From an uncultured Oscillospiraceae bacterium (GTDB taxonomy: Bacteria; Bacillota; Clostridia; Oscillospirales; Oscillospiraceae), in assembly GCA_910588495.1 (NCBI GenBank), contig CAJUPU010000018.1, positions 1-58,006 on the forward strand: a stretch of 58,006 nt of DNA. The letters run 5' to 3'. Positions 1 to 8,146 of this stretch are shown here, piece after piece (position 1 is the stretch's first letter; each line of letters begins with the position of its first letter). The notes under the pieces are model-generated. The model did no database searches and had not been told where the DNA came from. It was given only the letters and a program-made list of their open reading frames with translations. A program made the translations under genes and the position numbers.

Positions 1-40
1 AATCCTGAAAAACGCTGTATTACCAACGCTTTTCAGGATT
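1..40. terminator. Perfect inverted repeat downstream of guaA half-gene
   Basis: Positions 1-11 (AATCCTGAAAA) are exactly complementary to 30-40 (TTTTCAGGATT), with an 18-base loop. The repeat starts 18 bases past the stop codon of the minus-strand GMP synthase gene, where a terminator is expected, but no clear T-run follows inside the window. It could instead be the end of a repeat element continuing to the left. Confidence 0.5.
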
Positions 41-57
41 CAGAAAACACTAAATAT

Positions 58-1041
58 TTATTCCCACTCGATCGTCCCCACCGGCTTTGGCGTGAGATCG
101 TACAGCACCCGGCACACACCCGGCACCTCCGCCAAGATCCGATCGGCGATCTTCTTCAGCACCGCCCAGTCGATCTCGGGCACGGTGGCGGTCATGGCGT
201 CCACGGTGTTCACCGCCCGGACGATCACCGGCCAGTCGAAGGCCCGCTTGCCGTCCCGCACGCCGGTGGAGCGGAAGTCGGGCACCACGGTGAAGAACTG
301 CCACACCTTGTCGGCCAAGCCCGCCTGGGCGAACTCTTCCCGCAGGATGGCGTCGGACTCCCGCAGGGCGGCCAGCCGATCCCGAGTGATGGCGCCCAGG
401 CACCGCACCCCCAGGCCGGGGCCGGGGAAGGGCTGGCGCTCCACCATGGACGCGGGCAGGCCCAGCGCGCGGCCCACCACCCGCACCTCGTCCTTGAACA
501 GCAGCCGCACCGGCTCCACCAGGTCGAATTTGAAATCGTCGGGCAGGCCGCCCACATTGTGGTGGGCCTTCACCCCGTCGCTCTCCAGGATGTCGGGGTA
601 GATCGTCCCCTGGGCCAGGAAGTCGATGCCCTCCAGCTTCCGGGCTTCCTCCTCGAACACCTTGATGAACTCGCCGCCGATGATCTTCCGCTTCCGCTCC
701 GGCTCGTCCACCCCGGCCAGCAGATCCAAAAATCGGTCGGTGGCGTCCACATAGATCAGGTTGGCGTCCATCTGGTCCCGGAACACCTCGAGGACCTGCT
801 CGCTCTCCCCCTTGCGCATGAGGCCGTGGTTCACATGGACGCACACCAGCTGTCTGCCCACCGCCCGGATCAGCAGCGCAGCCACCACGGAGGAATCCAC
901 CCCGCCGGACAGCGCCAGCAGCACCTTTTTATCTCCCACCTGTTTCCGGACTGCCTCCACCTGCTCCGCGATGAAGGACTCCGCCAGCTCGGGGGTGTCG
1001 ATCCGCGCCATATCCGCGGGACGTACATTGTTTTCCATCAT
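58..1041 (-). CDS. guaA: GMP synthase ATP-pyrophosphatase subunit (free-standing, no glutaminase domain)
   Basis: Adenylates XMP and aminates it to GMP in purine synthesis, using ammonia from a glutaminase. The 327-residue protein has the PP-loop SGGVDSS at residues 45-51 and the C-terminal GMP synthase dimerisation domain ending VGTIEWE. The usual bacterial enzyme is about 510-525 residues with an N-terminal class I glutamine amidotransferase, which is absent here. The start is secure: AGGAGG lies just upstream of the ATG, and an in-frame TAA at 1057-1059 rules out a longer N terminus. The arrangement resembles the archaeal two-subunit enzyme. No glutaminase gene is in this window, so the partner is encoded elsewhere or free ammonia is used. 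Confidence 0.93.
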   Translation of the reverse strand: MMENNVRPADMARIDTPELAESFIAEQVEAVRKQVGDKKVLLALSGGVDSSVVAALLIRAVGRQLVCVHVNHGLMRKGESEQVLEVFRDQMDANLIYVDATDRFLDLLAGVDEPERKRKIIGGEFIKVFEEEARKLEGIDFLAQGTIYPDILESDGVKAHHNVGGLPDDFKFDLVEPVRLLFKDEVRVVGRALGLPASMVERQPFPGPGLGVRCLGAITRDRLAALRESDAILREEFAQAGLADKVWQFFTVVPDFRSTGVRDGKRAFDWPVIVRAVNTVDAMTATVPEIDWAVLKKIADRILAEVPGVCRVLYDLTPKPVGTIEWE

Positions 1042-1132
1042 TCGTTCCTCCTGTCTTTAGTTTGAAAACGCGCCGTGAGACGCGCGGGACGGCGATCGAT
1101 CGCGGGGAGAGGTATCGCTGGGCGCGCCTCCC

Positions 1133-1993
1133 TCACTGGGCCTTGGAGATGTCCCGGCCAAAGTATTTCATGGACAGCTCGGTGAGGGTGCCGTCCTGGG
1201 CCAGCTCCGCCAGGGCCTGGTTGATGGCACTTCGCAGGGCGTCGCTGTCCTCGCCCTTGAACATGGGGATGGCCACCTGGGTGGCCGCCGGGTCGAAGCA
1301 GGCGATCTTGATGGGGGCGTCGGGGTGCTGGGCCAGGTAGTCGTAGTAGCTCACGTCGGCGTTGAGGGTGGCGTCGATGCGCCAGGAGGTGAGCAGCTCG
1401 ATGGTCTGGATGAAGTCGTCCACGGGGGTGACGGCGGCGCCGTAACTCTCCGCCAGGATGGCGTAGGTGCTGCTGAGGGTGTTGGCGGTGTTTTTGCCCT
1501 CCAGGTCCTCCATGGACTGGATGGAATCGTCATCGGCCCGGACGATGACGGCGGTGCGGTTGTAGGCGTAGGGGACGGAGAAGTCATATTTCTCCCGCCG
1601 GCCGTCGTCGATCTCCACGCCGTTGACCATGATGTCGTACCGCCCGGCCTCCAGCCCGGCCAGCAGGGCGGACCACTCCCCCTCCACGAAGGCGGGCTCC
1701 ACCCCCAGCTTGGCGGCGACGGCCTGGGCCACCTCCACATCGTAGCCCACCAGCGCGCCGCTCTCGTCGTGATAGCCCCAGGGCGCCCAGGTGCCCTCCA
1801 AGGCCACCACGATCTCGCCTTTGGCGCGGATCTTGGCCAGCAGATCGCCGCCCATATCGGTGACCTGGGGGGCGTCCCCCTGGGCGGGGCTGCTCTCCGG
1901 CGGCAGGCCGGAGGAGGGCTGGCCGCATCCGGACAGGGCGGATAGGAACAGGGCGGCGGCGCCGATCAGGGCCGCGAGACGGTATTTTTTCAT
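1133..1993 (-). CDS. Polar amino-acid ABC transporter, substrate-binding lipoprotein
   Basis: Extracellular receptor of an amino-acid importer (SBP_bac_3 family). A lipoprotein signal peptide ends in LSGC with Cys23 as the lipidated residue, followed by a Ser/Pro-rich linker and a periplasmic-binding fold of about 240 residues. It is the last gene of a three-gene minus-strand operon; its ATG overlaps the ATPase stop codon (ATGA), with AAAAGGAG upstream as its own ribosome site. The substrate cannot be read from sequence; cystine, glutamine or a basic amino acid are the usual choices in this family. Confidence 0.92.
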   Translation of the reverse strand: MKKYRLAALIGAAALFLSALSGCGQPSSGLPPESSPAQGDAPQVTDMGGDLLAKIRAKGEIVVALEGTWAPWGYHDESGALVGYDVEVAQAVAAKLGVEPAFVEGEWSALLAGLEAGRYDIMVNGVEIDDGRREKYDFSVPYAYNRTAVIVRADDDSIQSMEDLEGKNTANTLSSTYAILAESYGAAVTPVDDFIQTIELLTSWRIDATLNADVSYYDYLAQHPDAPIKIACFDPAATQVAIPMFKGEDSDALRSAINQALAELAQDGTLTELSMKYFGRDISKAQ

Positions 1994-2772
1994 GGCAGAT
2001 GCTCCTTTTCATTGGTTGGGGGGACGCCGTGTCCCTGGCTGACGGTGCGCAGGAAGGCCTGGGTGCGCTCCTGACGGGGGTGCTCGAAAAACTCCTTGGA
2101 GGGAGCGGCCTCCACCACCGCGCCGTCCTCCAGGAACACCACCTGGCTGGACACGTGCTTGGCAAAGCCCATCTCGTGGGTGACCACCAGCATGGTCATG
2201 CCCTCCTCAGCCAGCTGGCGCATGACGGCCAGCACCTCGCCGGTGAGCTCCGGGTCCAACGCGGAGGTGGGCTCGTCGAAATAGATGATCTCCGGACCGG
2301 CGGCGATGGCCCGGGCGATGGCGGTGCGCTGCTGCTGCCCGCCGGACAGCTGGCTGGGGTAGTGGTCCGCCCGGTCCAGCATCCCCACCTTCTGCAGGGC
2401 GCGGCGGGCAATCTCCTCCGCCTGGGCCCGGGGGATCTTCCGGGCGGTGACCAGCCCCTCCATGACGTTTTGCAGGGCGGTCTTGTTGAGGAACAGGTCG
2501 TAGTTTTGGAACACGAAGGCGGTCTTTTTCCGCAGCCGGGCCACGTCCCGCCTGGAGACATGGGCCAGGTCGAACCGCTCGCCGTCGAAGAGAAGGGTGC
2601 CGCTGTCCGCCCGCTCCAGAAAGTTGGCGCACCGCAGCAGGGTGGTCTTGCCCGAGCCGCTGGGGCCGATCAGGGCCACCACGTCCCCCTGGTCCACCCG
2701 CAGGTCGATGCCCTTGAGCACCTCCAGGGGGCCGAAGGACTTATGGATATCGTGGATCTCCAGCATGGTCAC
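1990..2772 (-). CDS. Polar amino-acid ABC transporter, ATP-binding protein
   Basis: Cytoplasmic ATPase driving amino-acid uptake (GlnQ/HisP class). The Walker A motif GPSGSGKTT is at residues 36-44, the Q-loop near 89, the signature LSGGQQQR at 142-149 and Walker B IIYFDEP at 162-168. At 260 residues it has the normal length. It overlaps the permease gene upstream and the binding-protein gene downstream by four bases each, so the three proteins are translationally coupled. Confidence 0.95.
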   Translation of the reverse strand: MTMLEIHDIHKSFGPLEVLKGIDLRVDQGDVVALIGPSGSGKTTLLRCANFLERADSGTLLFDGERFDLAHVSRRDVARLRKKTAFVFQNYDLFLNKTALQNVMEGLVTARKIPRAQAEEIARRALQKVGMLDRADHYPSQLSGGQQQRTAIARAIAAGPEIIYFDEPTSALDPELTGEVLAVMRQLAEEGMTMLVVTHEMGFAKHVSSQVVFLEDGAVVEAAPSKEFFEHPRQERTQAFLRTVSQGHGVPPTNEKEHLP

Positions 2773-3443
2773 ACCTCCCGGCTCTCGTAGGCGCTCAGCT
2801 TTTTCTCCCCCAGCCGCTGGAGCCAGGTGAGCACGGTGGAGAACAGCAGATAGATCAGCCCCACCTCGATGTACAGCGCCAGCGGCTCATACACCCGGGC
2901 GTTGATCTGCTGGGTGGCCCGGAACATCTCCACCACCGTGATGTTGGCGGCCAGGGAGGTGTCCTTCACCATGGCGATCAGCGAGTTGGACAGGGGCGGA
3001 AAGGCGGTGCGCATGGCCTGGGGCAGGACGATCCGCCGCATGGTCTGAAGGTAGCTCATCCCCACGCAGTACCCCGCCTCCAGCTGGCCGGAGGGCACCG
3101 ACTCCAGCGCCGCCCGGACGGTCTCGGCGCAGTAGGCCCCCTCGTTGAGGGAGAACACCAGCACCGCGGCGGGGAAGGGGTCGATGGTGATCCCCGCCTT
3201 GGGCAGGCCGAAGAACACCACGAAGAGCTGCACCAGCAGGGGAGTGCCCCGGAAGATCCAGATGTAGAAGCGGCACAGCTGGGTGGCCACCGGCACCCGG
3301 GCGAACTGGGCCATGGCCGCCGCGACGGCGATGGCCATGGCGAAGGTGAAGGCGATGGCCGTCAGCGGGATGGTGACGGTGAGGCCGGGCAGGAGTATTT
3401 TTGGAAACGAGTCGATGAGGATACCGAAAAGACGTTCATCCAT
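2769..3443 (-). CDS. Polar amino-acid ABC transporter, permease
   Basis: Membrane subunit of the importer (HisM/GlnP class), 224 residues with about five membrane segments and the EAA-type loop around the GAYCAETVRAAL stretch. The reading frame is open further upstream into repeat DNA, but the start is placed at the ATG at 3443 (MDERLFG) because AAAGGAG precedes it and the upstream residues come from the palindromic element at 3476-3658. It is the first gene of the operon, so its promoter must lie in or beside that element. Confidence 0.92.
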   Translation of the reverse strand: MDERLFGILIDSFPKILLPGLTVTIPLTAIAFTFAMAIAVAAAMAQFARVPVATQLCRFYIWIFRGTPLLVQLFVVFFGLPKAGITIDPFPAAVLVFSLNEGAYCAETVRAALESVPSGQLEAGYCVGMSYLQTMRRIVLPQAMRTAFPPLSNSLIAMVKDTSLAANITVVEMFRATQQINARVYEPLALYIEVGLIYLLFSTVLTWLQRLGEKKLSAYESREV

Positions 3444-3475
3444 GGGGAGGCTGCTCCTTTTTCCAACTTCCGTGC

Positions 3476-3658
3476 TATAGTCACCGCAGTTGAAAAGCGG
3501 CAAACGCTTCTTTTCAACTGTGCGGCGCAAACGCGCCGCACAGGCCGCGAAGCGGCCTGCAGTGGACTTCATAGGCAAAACACAGTCCATTTTGAATGGA
3601 CTGGCGGGCTTTGCCCGCCTTGAAGATCGGGTGCCGATCTTCAAGTGTTTTGACTATA
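3476..3658. mobile_element. Six-hairpin palindromic element, copy 1
   Basis: A 183 bp intergenic element bounded by the exact inverted repeat TATAGTCA (3476-3483) / TGACTATA (3651-3658). Six hairpins follow one another: 3488-3519, 3519-3542, 3541-3559, 3583-3603, 3603-3619 and 3619-3645. Read on the minus strand, the hairpin order matches the second copy at 36207-36388. There is no ORF or transposase, so it is non-autonomous if mobile. It lies between the divergent ABC transporter operon and marR. Its right edge is about 50 bp from the marR promoter; on the minus strand a TATAGC box at the other edge could serve as the transporter -10. Confidence 0.85.
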
Positions 3659-3709
3659 TCATACCGCAAACGGGGGCAAATGGCAATTGTGCGATGAGAC
3701 AAAAAATAC

Positions 3710-3754
3710 TTGACAAAGGTACGAAATCGTACTATGATGATGACTCGATTTCGA
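3710..3754 (+). promoter_or_regulatory. marR promoter with overlapping operator
   Basis: TTGACA (3710-3715), 17 bp spacer, TATGAT (3733-3738). The spacer is filled by GTACGA-AA-TCGTAC (3719-3732), and a second short palindrome TCGATTTCGA (3745-3754) follows the -10. This fits an autoregulated MarR promoter in which repressor binding blocks polymerase. The promoter is read directly; the repressor assignment is inferred from position. Confidence 0.8.
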
Positions 3755-3770
3755 ATATGGGGAGTGTGCT

Positions 3771-4247
3771 ATGGAGGTCCACATCTCAAAGGAGCTGAAG
3801 CGCTTCGACCACCTGATGGGGGAGATCGACGGGCTGTACCACGACGCGGCGGTGGCCCTGGGGGTGCCGGACAGCGTCATGCAGGTGCTGTATACCGTCT
3901 GCGCCAAGGGGGAGCGCTGCCCGCTGCGGGACATCTGCCGCCAGTCCGGGATGAGCAAGCAGACCGTCAACTCCGCCCTGCGCAGGCTGGAGGGGGAGGG
4001 GATGATCTATCTGGAGCCCTCCGGCCCCAGGAGCAAGGACGTGTGCCTCACCCCGGCGGGACGGGAGCTGGCCGGGCGCACCGCCGTCCCCTTGATGGAG
4101 CTGGAGGATGAGATCTTCAGCGCCTGGGGGGCGGAGGAGGTGGAGCGGTACCTCCGGCTGACCCAGCGGTATCTGGAGGACTTCCGCCGCAAGTCGAAAC
4201 GATTCTATGCAAAAAAGGAGCGGGGCCGTGCCGCCCCGGGAGGATGA
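3771..4247 (+). CDS. MarR-family transcriptional regulator
   Basis: A 158-residue winged-helix regulator: a dimerisation helix, then a reader helix region (CRQSGMSKQTVNSALRRLE), then the wing with SGPRSKDVCLTPAG. The gene has a strong promoter carrying two palindromes and is followed one base later by a MATE exporter. A repressor of that pump, responding to a toxic ligand, is the natural reading. The last residues are basic and poorly conserved in type. The ligand is unknown. Confidence 0.92.
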   Translation: MEVHISKELKRFDHLMGEIDGLYHDAAVALGVPDSVMQVLYTVCAKGERCPLRDICRQSGMSKQTVNSALRRLEGEGMIYLEPSGPRSKDVCLTPAGRELAGRTAVPLMELEDEIFSAWGAEEVERYLRLTQRYLEDFRRKSKRFYAKKERGRAAPGG

Positions 4248-4248
4248 T

Positions 4249-5577
4249 ATGAAGATCCAACTGTCAGACCATTTCACCTGTTCCAAGCTGCTGCGCTTCA
4301 CCCTGCCGTCCATCGTGATGATGGTGTTCACCTCCATCTACGGCGTGGTGGACGGCTTTTTCGTGTCCAACTTTGTGGGCAAGACCCCCTTCACCGCCGT
4401 CAATTTCATCTACCCCGTGATCATGATCCTAGGGTGCGTGGGCTTCATGTTCGGCACCGGCGGCGGGGCGCTGATCGCCAAGACCCTGGGGGAGGGAAAG
4501 CCGGAACGGGCCAACCACATCTTCTCCCTGATCGTCTACACTGCCGCCGCCTGCGGCGTGGTGCTGGGGACGGTGGGGGTGGTGCTGGTCCGGCCCATCG
4601 CGGCGGCGCTGGGGGCCCAGGGGGAGCTGCTGGAGAACAGCGTCATCTACGCCCGGGTCATCCTGGCCGCTCTGCCCGCCTTCATCCTGCAATTCGAATT
4701 CCAGTGCCTGTTCGCCACGGCGGGCAAGCCCACACTGGGCCTGATGGTGACGGTGGCGGCGGGGTGCACCAATATGGCGCTGGACGCGTTGTTCGTGGCG
4801 GTCCTCCGCTGGGGGCTGGTGGGGGCGGCCGCAGCCACCGCCCTGAGCCAGGCGGTGGGCGGGATCGTCCCGCTGGTCTATTTCGCCCGGCCCAACTCCA
4901 GCCTGCTGCGGCTGGGCAGGACGGGCTTCGACGGAAAAGCGCTGGCCAGGACCTGCGCCAACGGTTCGTCGGAGCTGATGAGCAACATCTCCGGGTCGCT
5001 GGTGAGCATGCTGTTCAACGCCCAGCTGCTGCGCTACGCCGGGGAGGACGGCGTGGCCGCCTACGGGGTGCTGATGTACGTCAGCATGGTGTTTTTGGCG
5101 GTGTCCATCGGCTATGCGGTGGGCTCCGCCCCGGCGGTCGGCTACCACTACGGCGCCCAGGACCACCAGGAGCTGCGGGGGCTGCGGCGGCGGAGCACGG
5201 CGATCGTGGCGGTGGCCTCTGTCGCCATGTTCGCCGCCGGGCAGTTGCTGGCAAGGCCGCTGTCCCTGCTGTTCGTGGGCTACGACCCCGACCTGCTGGA
5301 GCTGACGGCGCAGGCGTTCTTCATCTTCTCCTTCGCCTTCCTCTTCTCGGGGTTCGCCATCTTCGGCTCCTCCTTCTTCACCGCGCTGAACAACGGCCTG
5401 GTGTCGGCGGCGATCTCCTTCCTGCGCACCCTAGTGTTCCAGGTGACGGCGGTGCTGATCTTCCCGCTGATCTGGGGGGTGGACGGGATCTGGCTGTCCA
5501 TCGTGGCGGCGGAGGCGCTGGCGGCGGCGGTGACGGCCGCGTTCTTGTGGGCGCTGCGGAAGAAATACCGGTATTGA
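4249..5577 (+). CDS. MATE-family multidrug/cation efflux transporter
   Basis: An inner-membrane antiporter of the MATE (NorM/DinF) superfamily, 442 residues with about 12 hydrophobic segments in two homologous halves. Start placed at ATG 4249 (MKIQLSDHF), preceded by GGGAGGATGAT; an earlier in-frame ATG at 4207 lies inside marR. Co-transcribed with the MarR regulator and closed by a strong terminator at 5585-5622. The substrate is not predictable. Confidence 0.93.
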   Translation: MKIQLSDHFTCSKLLRFTLPSIVMMVFTSIYGVVDGFFVSNFVGKTPFTAVNFIYPVIMILGCVGFMFGTGGGALIAKTLGEGKPERANHIFSLIVYTAAACGVVLGTVGVVLVRPIAAALGAQGELLENSVIYARVILAALPAFILQFEFQCLFATAGKPTLGLMVTVAAGCTNMALDALFVAVLRWGLVGAAAATALSQAVGGIVPLVYFARPNSSLLRLGRTGFDGKALARTCANGSSELMSNISGSLVSMLFNAQLLRYAGEDGVAAYGVLMYVSMVFLAVSIGYAVGSAPAVGYHYGAQDHQELRGLRRRSTAIVAVASVAMFAAGQLLARPLSLLFVGYDPDLLELTAQAFFIFSFAFLFSGFAIFGSSFFTALNNGLVSAAISFLRTLVFQVTAVLIFPLIWGVDGIWLSIVAAEALAAAVTAAFLWALRKKYRY

Positions 5578-5584
5578 ATGGGGC

Positions 5585-5622
5585 GGACGGGGCCGTGCCG
5601 GGAGGCGCGGCCCCGTCCTTTT
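5585..5622 (+). terminator. Rho-independent terminator of marR-MATE operon
   Basis: GGACGGGGCCG (5585-5595) pairs with CGGCCCCGTCC (5608-5618), followed by TTTT. It lies 8 bases after the MATE stop codon. Confidence 0.85.
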
Positions 5623-5732
5623 CAAAAATTTTGATCATTCACAAAAAATCCATAGGCAGGGGGGGAAAACTGTGATATAATACCCTCTAACTGTATTGCG
5701 AGGCTGGAAGCATGGGACGAGGGGGGAGCGGG

Positions 5733-7082
5733 ATGAAGCGGATATGGGCGGCCGCGCTGGGGGCCGCGCTGGGGCTGTGCCTGAGCGGCTGCGTGTTCGA
5801 GCCTGTAGAAAAGCTGTACGCCCTGCCTGTGCTGCCCCAGGAGTACCGGGACCTCCAGTCCACCATCGACGCCGCCATGAGCGAGCTGGGGGCGGAGTAC
5901 GCCACCATCAACTACGGCAGCAACACCTCCACCGTCCAGCTGCTGGACATGGACGGCGACGGGGAGCAGGAGACGGCGGCGGTGTTCCTCCGGGTGACCG
6001 CCGCGGAGGAGACGCCCATGCGGGTGTGCCTGTTCCGCCAGGGGGCCGACGAGAGCTATCACCAGTCGGCGGTGGTGTCGGGGGCGGGCACCTCCATCAA
6101 CTCGGTGGCCTATGAGGATCTGACGGGGGACGGCAGCCGGGAGCTGATCGTCAGCTGGCAGCTCAGCGCCGGGGTGCACATCCTGTCGGCCTACAATTTC
6201 ATCCCGAGCGGGGCCAACGAGCTGATGAACACCACCTATAACGAGGGATATGTCACGGTGGACCTGGACCAGGACGGCAGCCGGGAGCTGATCGTGTTCC
6301 AGCAGGACACCACCGGCGAGGGCTACAACGTGGCGGAGTACTACGACTGCCAGAACGGGGTGATGGCCCTGTCCTCCACCGGGGCGCTGTCCGACGGGCT
6401 GAAGGACGTGGTCCGGGCGGAGACCGGCCTGCTGTCCGACGGCCGCCCGGGGGTGTACGTCACCCTGGAGCTGGAAAACGGCTATGTCACCGACGTGCTC
6501 ACCCTGGACCGGATGGGGCTGGCCAACGTCACCCGGGACGCGGAGAGCGGGGTGAGCCTGGCCACCGCCTGGACCAACACCGACGCCACCACCACCGACA
6601 TCAACAACGACGGCGTGCTGGAGATCCCACGGCCCCAGCTGCTGGACCCGCCGGACCCGGACGCCGCCGCCCAGTACCTGATCTACTGGCAGCAGGTGGA
6701 CTCCAGCGGCAGGAGCGCCACCTGCAGCATCACCTATCACTCCTATACCGACGGCTGGTATTTCATCGCGCCCAACAGCTGGGACATCAACAACATCACC
6801 GTGGCCCGGGACGACAGCCTCAGCAGCCGGGGGGAGCGGGCGGTGGTGTTCTACCACCGGCCCGCCCGAGGCGGGGAGGCGGAGCGGTTCCTCACCATCT
6901 ACCGCCTCACCGGCAGCAACCGGGTGTCCCGGTCCAAGCAGCCGGGGCGGACGGTGCTGCACAGCGACAGCAGCGCCATCTACTGCGCCTCCTTCGTGCC
7001 CGGCGTGTGGGACAGCGGCCTGGACGAGGCGGGCCTGCTCCAGCGGTTCAAGCCGATCACGGCGGCGTGGTCGAGTCGATAA
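5733..7082 (+). CDS. FG-GAP/VCBS-like repeat lipoprotein
   Basis: A 449-residue exported lipoprotein with lipobox LSGC near residue 16. The mature part carries repeated Asp-rich loops typical of FG-GAP/VCBS beta-propeller blades: DMDGDGEQE, DLTGDGSRE, DLDQDGSRE and DINNDGVLE. Such loops often bind calcium. Start chosen at the ATG of MKRIW because GGGGGGAGCGGG precedes it; an in-frame ATG 21 bases earlier lacks a site. It sits directly upstream of a response regulator/histidine kinase pair and may be an accessory sensor or a target, but that is inference. Function unknown. Confidence 0.88.
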   Translation: MKRIWAAALGAALGLCLSGCVFEPVEKLYALPVLPQEYRDLQSTIDAAMSELGAEYATINYGSNTSTVQLLDMDGDGEQETAAVFLRVTAAEETPMRVCLFRQGADESYHQSAVVSGAGTSINSVAYEDLTGDGSRELIVSWQLSAGVHILSAYNFIPSGANELMNTTYNEGYVTVDLDQDGSRELIVFQQDTTGEGYNVAEYYDCQNGVMALSSTGALSDGLKDVVRAETGLLSDGRPGVYVTLELENGYVTDVLTLDRMGLANVTRDAESGVSLATAWTNTDATTTDINNDGVLEIPRPQLLDPPDPDAAAQYLIYWQQVDSSGRSATCSITYHSYTDGWYFIAPNSWDINNITVARDDSLSSRGERAVVFYHRPARGGEAERFLTIYRLTGSNRVSRSKQPGRTVLHSDSSAIYCASFVPGVWDSGLDEAGLLQRFKPITAAWSSR

Positions 7083-7087
7083 GCGCC

Positions 7088-7105
7088 GAGCCGTCGCGAG
7101 CAGCG
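7088..7105 (+). repeat. Gene-downstream repeat R2, copy 1
   Basis: GAGCCGTCGCGAGCAGCG starts 6 bases after the lipoprotein stop codon. It matches 10732-10749 at 17 of 18 bases, and the reverse strand of 45174-45192. A shared tail follows in part (AACAGGCG then GCGTGA). Each copy lies downstream of a gene in the same orientation as that gene. Confidence 0.7.
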
Positions 7106-7185
7106 CGCTGCCAACAGGCGAGGCGTGAGAAGGAGAGCGGGATCTTGTTAGATCCGTCATACTAGAAAGCGGGGAACGTGTCGAT

Positions 7186-7875
7186 ATGCGCAAGGTATTG
7201 GTCCTGGAGGACGAGACGAACATCCGCAGCTTCGTGGTGATCAACCTGAAGCGGGCGGGCTATGAGACCATCGAGGCCAGCACCGGCGAGGAGGCGCTGG
7301 CCCTGATCCAGAAGAACCCGGACGTGAAGGTGGCCCTGCTGGACATCATGCTCCCCGGGGAGATCGACGGCTTCGAGGTGTGCCGCCGCATCCGGGCGGG
7401 CAACGCCCAGATGGGCATCATCATGCTCACCGCCCGCACCCAGGAGATGGACAAGGTCAGCGGGCTGATGACCGGGGCGGACGACTACGTGACCAAGCCC
7501 TTCTCCCCGGCGGAGCTCACCGCCCGGGTGGACGCGCTGTTCCGCCGCACCGGCGGCGTGCCCGTCCAGGACGTGGACGAGCTGAGCCAGCCCCCCTTCC
7601 TGCTCAACACCCGCAACCGCACCCTGGAGAAGAACGGCAAGCGGATCAAGCTCACCCAGGTGGAGTACTCCATCGTCAAGCTGTTCATGGAGAACCCGGG
7701 GAAGGCCCTGGCCCGGGAGGAGATCCTGGAGGCGGTGTGGGGCAAGGAATACCTGGGCGAGCTGAAGATCGTGGACGTGAACATCCGCCGCCTGCGGATC
7801 AAGCTTGAGGACGATCCGCAGAATCCGGCCCACATCAGCACCGTCTGGGGCTATGGGTACGAGTGGGAGACGTGA
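7186..7875 (+). CDS. OmpR/PhoB-family response regulator
   Basis: A 229-residue two-component regulator: receiver domain at residues 1-125 with phospho-acceptor Asp53 (LLDIMLPG) and conserved TKPF lysine loop, followed by an OmpR-type winged helix ending at the conserved VWGYGYEWET tail. Its cognate kinase is the next gene but, unusually, about 270 bp away, separated by a hairpin element and a second copy of this gene's last 63 bases (8043-8105). The gene itself is full length. Targets unknown. Confidence 0.95.
   Translation: MRKVLVLEDETNIRSFVVINLKRAGYETIEASTGEEALALIQKNPDVKVALLDIMLPGEIDGFEVCRRIRAGNAQMGIIMLTARTQEMDKVSGLMTGADDYVTKPFSPAELTARVDALFRRTGGVPVQDVDELSQPPFLLNTRNRTLEKNGKRIKLTQVEYSIVKLFMENPGKALAREEILEAVWGKEYLGELKIVDVNIRRLRIKLEDDPQNPAHISTVWGYGYEWET
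7810..7872 (+). repeat. 3' end of response regulator gene, copy 1 (in gene)
   Basis: These 63 bases, up to the base before the stop codon, recur at 8043-8105 with 61 of 63 identical. The repeat encodes residues DDPQNPAHISTVWGYGYEWE plus a Thr codon. The two copies bracket the hairpin element at 7873-8042. Confidence 0.95.
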
Positions 7876-8042
7876 GCTGGTGCGCCGGATCGTCCTCACG
7901 CCGCGCAAGCGGCGCCGGCGCGAGTGCGCTGTACATGCGTCTTTGCGGAGCAAAGACCTTGAGATCGGCAGGATCCATTCCTGCCGATCTGAGTGAGAGG
8001 AAGGGGCCCCCGCAAAAGCCGGTGTTTGGCGTTTGTGGGGCA
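7873..8042 (+). mobile_element. Gene-tail hairpin element, copy 1
   Basis: 170 bp between the two copies of the response-regulator tail. Hairpins in order: GCGCCGG (7882-7888) with CCGGCGC (7915-7921) enclosing CGCCGC/GCGGCG (7899-7914); GTCTTTGC/GCAAAGAC (7939-7957); AGATCGGCAGG/CCTGCCGATCT (7962-7990); CCCCGCAAA/TTTGTGGGG (8008-8040). The same order occurs, relative to the host gene, in the element behind ilvN (42491-42613), and the third hairpin is clearly homologous. No ORF of its own. Confidence 0.8.
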
Positions 8043-8105
8043 GACGATCCGCAGGATCCGGCCCACATCAGCACCGTCTGGGGCTATGGGTACGAGTGGG
8101 AGACA
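8043..8105 (+). repeat. 3' end of response regulator gene, copy 2 (orphan)
   Basis: A near-perfect second copy of 7810-7872 that keeps the frame and ends in its own stop (TAG at 8106-8108 instead of TGA). It has no promoter or start of its own and is a duplicated tail rather than a gene. Confidence 0.93.
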
Positions 8106-8146
8106 TAGCGCGGCATAAAGAGACCAGCCGGAAAGGGGGGAGAGGG

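Noticed and set aside
3444..3644. Longer N terminus for the ABC permease
   Set aside because: These residues are encoded by the palindromic element; the ATG at 3443 has a proper ribosome site.
3476..3658. CRISPR array or tRNA cluster
   Set aside because: The stem-loops differ in sequence and abut one another without spacers; no tRNA arms or TTCGA loop with acceptor stem could be built.
7863..8108. An 81-codon plus-strand ORF between the response regulator and kinase
   Set aside because: It consists of the hairpin element and the orphan response-regulator tail; there is no ribosome site and no independent protein family.
8033..8146. Longer N terminus for the histidine kinase
   Set aside because: The extra codons run out of frame through the duplicated response-regulator tail, while a strong ribosome site precedes the ATG at 8147.
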